Below, piece after piece: positions 59,101 through 64,000 of a stretch of 64,000 nucleotides of DNA (positions are counted from its first letter, which is position 1; every line of letters starts with the position of its first letter). The notes under the pieces are model-generated. The model did not search any database. It was not told where the DNA came from and saw nothing but the letters and a program-made list of their open reading frames with translations. The stretch comes from Anaerolineae bacterium (GTDB taxonomy: Bacteria > Chloroflexota > Anaerolineae > 4572-78 > J111), in contig JAHDWA010000004.1 in assembly GCA_023382535.1 (NCBI GenBank), positions 141,542-205,541 on the forward strand. Reading direction: 5' to 3'. The translations under genes were made by a program, and so were the position numbers.

Positions 59101-60826
59101 GGAGGATTTGACTACTCGCCAACTGCTGCGCGAGGATGAAGATGATCATTATGATTTCTTCCACGACAAAATTCGGGAAGTCGCCTACCATGATCTGAGT
59201 ACGGCGCGTGGCAGGTTATTACATCGGCGGGTCGCTGAGGTTTTGGAAGCGCGGGGTAATCATGCGCCGGGCGCCCTGGCCGAGCATTTTGAAAAGAGTC
59301 AAACGTGGGACAAGGCGATCACTTATCTGGCTCTGGCCGCCGAGCAAGCGCGAAAGCTGTTTGCGATGCCTGAAGCGCTCCATTTCTATGACCGGGCTAT
59401 CGTATTGGCCGAGCAGTATCCGGGCGCCGCCAACCAGAAGGTGGTCCTCGATTTATACGAGCAGCGCGGCAAAGCCCGTGGGCTTATGGGCGGAATGGCT
59501 GACGAAGCGGTTGCCGACCTGGCCCTCGTTTTGGAGGTGGCTCGAACCGCAGGTGATCAGGATAAGGAACGGGATTTACTCATCCACATGGGGCAGGTTT
59601 ATCGCCGCGTTGATCAATATGACAGCGCCTTATATTATCTTGAAGAGGGGCTTAAACTTGCCCGACAGCAGGGAGAGCAGCAGAGTGTGGTTGACGCCCT
59701 TTACCATATAGGTACGGTTGCTTGGAGTCAAGGTTATAACGATAAAGCCTTGATTTACCATCAAGAAGCCGTTACTATCTGCCGGCAGTTGGGTTTGACC
59801 AATCTGGTTGCAGTTCAAGCCCTCCACGGGTTGGGCGAAGCACGGTGGCTGTCGGGCGATGCCAAAGGCGCCATTGAACTTTATGAAGAGTCTTTGAATT
59901 TAGCCCGGCAGGTTCAAGATAAAAGTTATGAGTGTGAAAACTTAGATAACATCGGCTATGCTTCACAGGGGCTGCACGGCGTGGCTGACTATCAACGGGC
60001 AGAGCAAATCCTAAAAGAAGGCTTGGAAATTAGCCGGGCAGCCCATCTGGATTGGCATTATGTGATTGCCCTGGCCCATTTAGCCCTTAACCATGCCAGC
60101 AAAGGTGATTTTCAGCAGGCGATTACCTTCATCAATCAGAGTATTACTTTAACTGAAACGATCGGGGCTAAACGGCTGCAATCCACCTATACCTGGGCAC
60201 GTGGATTCCTCTGGCTGGAACTCAATTTACTTGAACGGGCTAAAGCAGACCACACCCAGGCAATTGTCCTGGCCCAGCAAACTTATGCGGGTGATTGGTT
60301 ACCCCGGCTGCAAGCCGATTTTGCGATCAGCCAATTACGGCTGGGACATCTGGAAGTCGAGCCTGAGTTGCAGGGTGCTTTGGCTAATGCCCTCAGGCAC
60401 AGAATGGAGATCCACGCTACGCGCTGTCTGGAGGGATTAGCCGAGCTGGCCTTGGCCAAGGGAGAGCCGCAGCAAGCTCTCGCCTATACCGGGCAGCTAT
60501 GGGAGCTGGCGGAGCGGCATGACCTGCGTGAAATAATGGCCCGAGCGCTTCACTGGCGGGGAATGGCGCTGCTAAGGCTGGATCAATTAGAAACAGCGGC
60601 TACAACTTTGCAGCAGGCCCTCGAAATGGCGGAGGGGTATGGCCGAATTCGCCTGGTGTGGCAGCTCCATGCGGCTTTGGCAGATCTGTACCGAGCACAG
60701 CAACAAAAGGAAAAAGCTGCCGCTCACGAGCTGCAGGTGCAGCAGATTGTCCGCCAAATTGCGACAAATCTGGAGGCTGAATTCCGGGCAGGTTTACCGC
60801 TGACCAGCCAGCCTCCTGCTGGCTGA
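56171..60826 (+). CDS. SARP/BTAD regulator fused to alpha/beta hydrolase, STAND ATPase and TPRs
   Basis: 1551 residues. N-terminal winged helix (LKLFLLGPPRVEFNGAPVEI, RRKALAMLIYLAVSG), BTAD domain to about 250 (ARRWVALDPLHEPAQRQLIQ, ALRQYEEYVKLLEEELGLPP). About 325-605 is an alpha/beta hydrolase with nucleophile GLSQGG, Asp in HARSDARIPFDEG and His in SKNHILLEHEPAW. An AAA_16 ATPase follows from about 638 (MPFVGREQEY, GEPGIGKSRLVEE, LMLVVDDLHWADE), then TPRs (about 1080-1500). SARPs bind direct repeats next to a -10; such repeats stand in its own upstream region and at two other local promoters. The hydrolase may be a ligand sensor. Convergent with the MFS gene, 10 bases apart. Confidence 0.93.
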   Translation: MAGLKLFLLGPPRVEFNGAPVEIQRRKALAMLIYLAVSGQAHSRDSLAAFFWPELDQQRGRAYLRRDLAALNTSLPGNWLSADRETLELNREAGFWVDTEQFSRLLAACQAHSHTPEIVCAECVSLLTEAAVLYTGDFLAGFTLRDSPEFDDWQFFQTESLRQELAIALERLVRGLNSQGKAEAAIPHARRWVALDPLHEPAQRQLIQMYDQAGQPAAALRQYEEYVKLLEEELGLPPEEETTTLYEAIKAKRIFAPFIKAEEQRSKKAAERKKAETQKLPGAPTEAPATESSHAAAGAPTLTRDDPTSVRLEVPEAAATPPSLAQQIRYCYTADGVRLAYATVGQGPPLVKAANWLSHLEYDWQSPVWRHWLEGLTRQHTLVRYDERGCGLSDWQIDDFSFEAWVQDLETVVEAAGLERFPLLGLSQGGPIAIAYAVRHPEKVSHLILYGSYVRGRLKRNLSPQQLEEVQTFLQLIKIGWGQENPAFRQVFTTLFMPDASLEQQHWFNDLQRMSASPENAMRIVAGFNTIDVRNLAAQVKVPTLVLHARSDARIPFDEGELITSLIPGARFVPLESKNHILLEHEPAWPQFLAEVYQFLGVEPVEPSNPTILPTPPLASRPDSTVPTSPHYLSSPTMPFVGREQEYTQLVERLRSIESRSGYVVLLEGEPGIGKSRLVEEVVRTAQNQGVVVLLSKCYEIEQRVPYQTVIDLVYQALVGCPSGTFQHLPASTLAELAFLVPEIEQVFPNLPALPSGLDQVRQARLFRTLQQFLTAAAGQKGLMLVVDDLHWADEVTLQFLPYLARHVANEPVLLIGTFRSEEAAANEQLSTYLHTLLREPHSLHMVLNRLSLEDAGALVASLPTPVSQAAELGQWLYHETEGNPLFLISILQSLQEQNILKEDNQFWQVNLQRLRTAPSELALPEALREAVHNRLRRISKQARTLLEIAAVYGRRFDLPVLSAVTAESELSLLDIVEDLTTRQLLREDEDDHYDFFHDKIREVAYHDLSTARGRLLHRRVAEVLEARGNHAPGALAEHFEKSQTWDKAITYLALAAEQARKLFAMPEALHFYDRAIVLAEQYPGAANQKVVLDLYEQRGKARGLMGGMADEAVADLALVLEVARTAGDQDKERDLLIHMGQVYRRVDQYDSALYYLEEGLKLARQQGEQQSVVDALYHIGTVAWSQGYNDKALIYHQEAVTICRQLGLTNLVAVQALHGLGEARWLSGDAKGAIELYEESLNLARQVQDKSYECENLDNIGYASQGLHGVADYQRAEQILKEGLEISRAAHLDWHYVIALAHLALNHASKGDFQQAITFINQSITLTETIGAKRLQSTYTWARGFLWLELNLLERAKADHTQAIVLAQQTYAGDWLPRLQADFAISQLRLGHLEVEPELQGALANALRHRMEIHATRCLEGLAELALAKGEPQQALAYTGQLWELAERHDLREIMARALHWRGMALLRLDQLETAATTLQQALEMAEGYGRIRLVWQLHAALADLYRAQQQKEKAAAHELQVQQIVRQIATNLEAEFRAGLPLTSQPPAG

Positions 60827-60836
60827 ATGGCTCTGT

Positions 60837-62099
60837 CTATCGGGTCGGTCGGGCGATCTGCCGGGTGAGCAGCCAGCGCGGCGCCCAGGTGTAGCCCCAA
60901 AAGAGAAGTGTTCCCAGCCCGGCCAGCGCCGCCCCGGTCAAGAACAGGCTGGGATAACCAAAGTGCGAGATCAGATAGCCCCCGCTCCCGGCCATGGCGG
61001 CTGTGCCTAACCCCCGGCCCATAATCACCGCCCCGGACATGGTGGCTCGCCATTCTGCCGGGATAATTTCCTGCTGGCAGAGGATGAGCGCCGGAGTCAG
61101 AAAGGCATAGGCGGCGCTGGTTCCAACGAATCCCAGGCCGGCTATCCCCCAGTGGGGAGCAAACGCCAGCAGCAACAGGCTGCTGCCCAGGCTCCCAATT
61201 CCCGCCAGGATGGTTTGGCGTTTGCCCCACCGCCCTATGGCCAGGGGCATGGCTAAGGCCAGGGGAACGGCCAGCAAATCGCCCATTGCCCTTAATCCCC
61301 CAATCCAGGAAGTCGGCAGGTGGTAATGCTCATCCAGGAAAACATTGAAGAAAGTGCCGGCGGTGCTGTAGGCAGCTACCTGCAGCAGCATCAGCCCGGC
61401 CATAAAGGCAATCAAACCGGCAGGGATAGGGTCACGTTTCTGGAATTGCTGTCGGGGTGGCTGAGGCCGGCTGTCGCGAATGGCCAGTAAGGCGATGATC
61501 CCCGGAACAAGCACCCCGGCCGCGCTGAAAAGTGCGTAGCGGTAGGGCGCGGGCTGATCGAGTGAAAAGCCCATCGTCGCGGCCAGGAGGCCGGGCAGAA
61601 AGCCGCTGGCCAGGCTGCCGGCAAAACTCCCCAGGGGGGTAAGCGCCTGCCGGATGGAAAAGGCGTGCTGGCGCTCTTTGGGGCCGGTGAGGCTCATCAG
61701 GAGGGGGTAGTTATTGACCAGGTAGAGGGCGCCGCCTAGCCAGGTGGTGATAAAGGTGATCATCAGCCAGTCGGTCTGCCAGGAAGCCGGCAAAAATTCG
61801 GCCAGGGGCAGCAGTCCTAAACTTAGGGCTGTTACCCCCAGGCCGGCAGCGGCCATATTGCGGCTGCCCCAGCGGCTCCCCATAACGCCGGCGGGCAGGC
61901 TGAACAGGGCAAACGCGAGCTGCGCCGCGGCATTGATCTGCCCGATGAAGACCGGCCCGTACCCCAGGCGCAGCAGGTAGAGGTTGAACAGAGTCACATA
62001 GACCCCCATGTAACTAAACCCGACTACGACAACGGTCAGCAGCAAGAGCCGGGCATCGCGGCCTAACAGGCCAATGGTAGCGCGATAATGGGTCAGCAT
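60837..62099 (-). CDS. MFS transporter, probable exporter
   Basis: 420 residues from ATG 62099; an upstream in-frame start (62153) lies inside the preceding gene. About 12 membrane helices: LLLLTVVVVGFSYMGVYVTL, LAFALFSLPAGVMGSRWGSR (motif A-like), FITTWLGGALYLVNNYPLLM, and a long central loop at about 195-215 (RDSRPQPPRQQFQKRDP). Last gene of the operon from promoter C, so it probably moves the locus product or a related small molecule. Substrate unknown. Confidence 0.9.
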   Translation of the reverse strand: MLTHYRATIGLLGRDARLLLLTVVVVGFSYMGVYVTLFNLYLLRLGYGPVFIGQINAAAQLAFALFSLPAGVMGSRWGSRNMAAAGLGVTALSLGLLPLAEFLPASWQTDWLMITFITTWLGGALYLVNNYPLLMSLTGPKERQHAFSIRQALTPLGSFAGSLASGFLPGLLAATMGFSLDQPAPYRYALFSAAGVLVPGIIALLAIRDSRPQPPRQQFQKRDPIPAGLIAFMAGLMLLQVAAYSTAGTFFNVFLDEHYHLPTSWIGGLRAMGDLLAVPLALAMPLAIGRWGKRQTILAGIGSLGSSLLLLAFAPHWGIAGLGFVGTSAAYAFLTPALILCQQEIIPAEWRATMSGAVIMGRGLGTAAMAGSGGYLISHFGYPSLFLTGAALAGLGTLLFWGYTWAPRWLLTRQIARPTR

Positions 62100-62106
62100 A
62101 GTCAAG

Positions 62107-62472
62107 TTAATTGAATAGTTCCTGGTCCAGACGGCGCAGGAAATCTGCCGCAACCGGCACGAGTTGAGCCATGTGTCGCTCTTTCACTTCCGGGTTGGAC
62201 CAGGTAAACTGTTCAGCCCAAATCCGAGCCAGGGTGATAGGGGTGGGTATCGCCTTATTTGCCAAATTTTCCACCAAAAGGGGAAAGGCGCGCTGACGCA
62301 CAAAAGGCTCGTCGAAGAAGTAATCAACCCAGTCCGGGTATTGCCGGGCAAAAGACGGATAGACGCGGGCAATGGCCTGGTGTAAGGCCCGGCGTTGTCG
62401 CGTTCGCTCCAGCCAGTCCGGCCAGCTAAGTGGGTGTTGTATAAAGTGATAAATTAAAGATGCTGTGCTCAT
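62107..62472 (-). CDS. Helical protein of unknown function
   Basis: 121 residues from ATG 62472 (GGAG 7 bases upstream), mostly helical and rich in aromatics: LIYHFIQHPLSWPDWLERTR, VYPSFARQYPDWVDYFFDEP, FLRRLDQELF at the end. Its stop is 7 bases before the transporter start. Not recognised; the operon suggests a role in making or exporting the locus product. Confidence 0.7.
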   Translation of the reverse strand: MSTASLIYHFIQHPLSWPDWLERTRQRRALHQAIARVYPSFARQYPDWVDYFFDEPFVRQRAFPLLVENLANKAIPTPITLARIWAEQFTWSNPEVKERHMAQLVPVAADFLRRLDQELFN

Positions 62473-62502
62473 TGAAAAACTCCGTATTTTTTTGGATGCC
62501 GC

Positions 62503-62529
62503 CCCGAAAGGTTTCAAAGACCTTTCGGG
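62503..62529 (-). repeat. Perfect 10-bp hairpin CCCGAAAGGT / ACCTTTCGGG
   Basis: Arms 62503-62512 and 62520-62529 with a 7-base loop, between the 78-residue and 121-residue genes. No U-run on the - strand. As after the other small genes of this locus, a stable stem follows the stop. Confidence 0.7.
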
Positions 62530-62541
62530 TCTGATAGTTCC

Positions 62542-62778
62542 TTAGCGGTAGAGCGGATAATCCGTCCGGCCGATGATTTCTGCCGGAGCGCCTGACCGGC
62601 TAACTGGATCGGGTTGAATATGAGAGCTGCTGTTCGCCCCGCTCAAGAGACGGAGCCATTGTTCCCGGTTCCAGCCGGTCTCCGCTTTACGGTTGGAATT
62701 GCGCCCTGCGGTAAACAGCGTGCCGGCGGCCAACGCTGAGAGGGCGGTCCCGATGAATAAATTGCGTTTAATCGTCAT
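62542..62778 (-). CDS. 78-residue small exported or membrane-anchored protein
   Basis: ATG 62778 with AAGGAG 7 bases upstream. MTIKRNLFIGTALSALAAGT is a basic-then-hydrophobic N-terminus (signal anchor or signal peptide), then a polar body (ETGWNREQWLRLLSGANSSS) ending IIGRTDYPLYR. First gene after promoter C. Not recognised. Confidence 0.65.
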   Translation of the reverse strand: MTIKRNLFIGTALSALAAGTLFTAGRNSNRKAETGWNREQWLRLLSGANSSSHIQPDPVSRSGAPAEIIGRTDYPLYR

Positions 62779-62838
62779 TTTTTATCTCCTTTTCATTGTT
62801 AGATCAGATTGGTTTGAATATGGGTTAATGTTGTTCTC

Positions 62839-62894
62839 ACTATACCAGGCTGGCGCACCGTGAACGTAGCTCAAAACGCACCAGATAGCGTACC
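62839..62894 (-). promoter_or_regulatory. SARP-type promoter C: four direct repeats plus -10
   Basis: Units start GCACC (62855), GTAGC (62866), GCACC (62878) and GTACC (62890) on the + strand, spacing 11, 12, 12, identical to promoters A and B. On the - strand 10 nt follow, then TATAGT (62844-62839), the same hexamer as promoter B. It drives the 78-residue, 121-residue and MFS genes. The rest of 62779-63057 shows no convincing gene. Confidence 0.7.
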
Positions 62895-63057
62895 ATTGAG
62901 ACTCGTTGAGATTGAAAGTGTGTCTTGACGGTTAAATTCCTGTAGCCCGGACGGCCAACACCTCCAGGTATTCCGATTCCACCCGTGTTACTCCATTTGT
63001 TGTCATCATAATCATGAGGTCCTTATCTTTCATGGGGTTTGGCTGAGTTTTTAGTTT

Positions 63058-63579
63058 TTATTTCGGCGTCGGTTGGTAGCCGTGCATGACCTGCCCCGCT
63101 TCCTTGATGGTGACAAAGGAGGCTCCATCTATCTCGTTGACCAAATGAAGCAGGTGAGCCGCCTGTTTGCGCGAAACCACCACCCCGACCCACTGCACCG
63201 GACCGGAGCGTCCCTGGGCCGGCAACTGCGTCGCCCCAAAGCCAGCCTGGCGCACTTTCTGGGCAATCTCCGGCCCCCTGCTGGATGAAACAATATCTAC
63301 ATTGACGTAGCCCAGGGCCAGGCGGCTCTCCAACCACATGCCCAGCATCGTGCCGGCGACATAACCGCCGCTGTACCCCATCACATTCCAGACGGTATCC
63401 AGATGACCGATGATCTGGCTGACGCCGATTACCCACAGGCTCACTTCGATAAAACCCAGCAGCGCCGCCCAGATTCTCTTGCCCCGCGTAATCATAATTG
63501 TCCGGAGCGTACCGATGGACACCTGGATCAGGCACAGGGTGAAAAGAATGAAAGCATTGCTTAAGATGGTCCAGAACAT
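63058..63579 (-). CDS. DUF2179/UPF0316 family membrane protein
   Basis: 173 residues from ATG 63579 (AAAGGA about 9 bases upstream); the longer frame start at 63669 has no site. Three hydrophobic helices (WTILSNAFILFTLCLIQVSI; AALLGFIEVSLWVIGVSQII; GYVAGTMLGMWLESRL), then a cytoplasmic DUF2179 domain (YVNVDIVSSSRGPEIAQKVR, GPVQWVGVVVSRKQ) ending at the C-terminus. Family function is unsettled; DUF2179 may bind a nucleotide or other small ligand. Confidence 0.88.
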   Translation of the reverse strand: MFWTILSNAFILFTLCLIQVSIGTLRTIMITRGKRIWAALLGFIEVSLWVIGVSQIIGHLDTVWNVMGYSGGYVAGTMLGMWLESRLALGYVNVDIVSSSRGPEIAQKVRQAGFGATQLPAQGRSGPVQWVGVVVSRKQAAHLLHLVNEIDGASFVTIKEAGQVMHGYQPTPK

Positions 63580-63715
63580 TGATAGTTTCCTTTGTAAACT
63601 GGAGTAACAAACCTCTGTTTGTACCGGCACGGGCGCAGCACCAAACAGGATCAGAAACGGCGGCTCCAAGACGTGGGGTGCTCCAACGTGAGGGTTGTTG
63701 ATCTGGTGGGCAAAG

Positions 63716-63747
63716 AGGCCCCTGCTAGCCGGTACTGGCAGGGGCCT
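63716..63747 (-). terminator. Intrinsic terminator-like hairpin after the DUF4242 gene
   Basis: AGGCCCCTGC and GCAGGGGCCT form a perfect 10-bp GC-rich stem with a 12-base loop, 10 bases after the DUF4242 stop on the - strand. Only a short CTTTG follows. Confidence 0.65.
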
Positions 63748-63756
63748 GCTGCCATC

Positions 63757-64000
63757 TTACTTGCCCTCTTTGATCTCGATGATTTCGTCGGCGACGAGAC
63801 CGTGCGCTTCGCGGTGGACGGCTTCGGCGGCTTCCTTGCTGGGGGCTTCACACAAGCAAAAGACAGTCCCAGCGGCTTCGTTGAACCAGTATTTCAGGTA
63901 TTTCACCCCGTGTTTTTGCTGAACCTCCAAGTCCATCGCGTGGGCTCCGGTGACAGCTTCAGTAGTCAGGCCATCAAGTCCTTTATGAATATCCATATAA
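63757..64000 (-). CDS. DUF4242 (SCO4226-type nickel-binding) protein, cut by the right edge
   Basis: An internal ATG at 63996 gives 79 residues, but relatives begin a few residues earlier (MPxYMDIH), and the codon before this ATG is TAT, so the real start lies beyond the window. GLDGLTTEAVTGAHAMDLEV, YLKYWFNEAAGTVFCLCEAP and EAVHREAHGLVADEIIEIKE are the complete family core. A small ferredoxin-like fold; some members bind nickel through His residues. Confidence 0.88.
   Translation of the reverse strand, partial: YMDIHKGLDGLTTEAVTGAHAMDLEVQQKHGVKYLKYWFNEAAGTVFCLCEAPSKEAAEAVHREAHGLVADEIIEIKEGK

Noticed and set aside
62932..63033. 33-codon - strand ORF (starts MKDKDLMIMMTTNGVT, ends LAVRATGI) between the DUF2179 gene and promoter C
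   Set aside because: No ribosome site at the first ATG and only a weak one at an internal ATG; it lies upstream of promoter C, not under it. Kept only as a remark.
63616..63650. A fourth SARP-type repeat array (GTACC, GCACG, GCACC) upstream of the DUF2179 gene
   Set aside because: The spacing does not follow 11/12/12 and no -10 lies at 10 nt; chance occurrence of GCACC words.

Overview
The window reads as a chromosomal segment of a Chloroflexota (Anaerolineae-like) bacterium. This assignment is inferred from style, not from a search: GC-rich codon use, very large SARP and LuxR-type STAND regulators, Thr/Pro-rich linkers in secreted proteins, an MtaA-corrinoid methyltransferase fusion, and many short palindromic spacers between genes. 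No tRNA, rRNA, CRISPR array, transposase or integrase was seen.

Region 1 (1-25.2 kb, all + strand) is an extracellular contractile injection system (eCIS). It starts with a 5'-truncated multidomain protein (kinase-like, DUF4157, nucleotidyltransferase-like), a DUF922-like protein and a DUF4157 protein. The particle genes follow in order: DUF4255 cap, one sheath, tube 1, Mu gp41-like assembly chaperone, a small ORF that may be reached by -1 frameshift, a 67-aa protein, tube 2, a 792-aa Pro-rich protein, LysM protein, VgrG/gpV-like hub with a roughly 270-residue Ala/Gln N-terminus, PAAR-like tip, gp25, baseplate J, gpI-like protein, a DUF4159-like protein and a methyltransferase with regulatory domain. 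No AAA+ ATPase and no conventional tape measure are present here.

Region 2 (25.2-39.4 kb, + strand) encodes surface and envelope proteins: two FHA-type proteins, a VWA membrane protein, a secreted protein with 14 FG-GAP-like blades, a carboxypeptidase-regulatory-like membrane protein with a C-terminal LPTAG motif, a lipoprotein resembling the Hedgehog signalling domain, and an Excalibur lipoprotein. Shared modules suggest one functional set, possibly anchoring or display partners of the eCIS.

Region 3 (39.4-51.9 kb, - strand) holds a methyltransferase-corrinoid fusion, three sensor-kinase genes (one kinase split at its catalytic domain, one lacking its phospho-acceptor His) and a STAND-LuxR regulator.

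Region 4 (52-62.9 kb) looks like a small biosynthetic or signalling locus. A 1551-aa SARP/BTAD regulator (+ strand) is surrounded by - strand operons with several tiny protein genes, a ComA-like phosphosulfolactate synthase, an FAD oxidoreductase, a carboxymuconolactone decarboxylase-like protein and an MFS exporter. Three - strand promoters share one architecture: four direct repeats at 11/12/12-nt spacing, then 10 nt, then a -10 hexamer. This predicts a single SARP-type regulon. The window ends with a DUF2179 membrane protein and a DUF4242 protein cut by the right edge.
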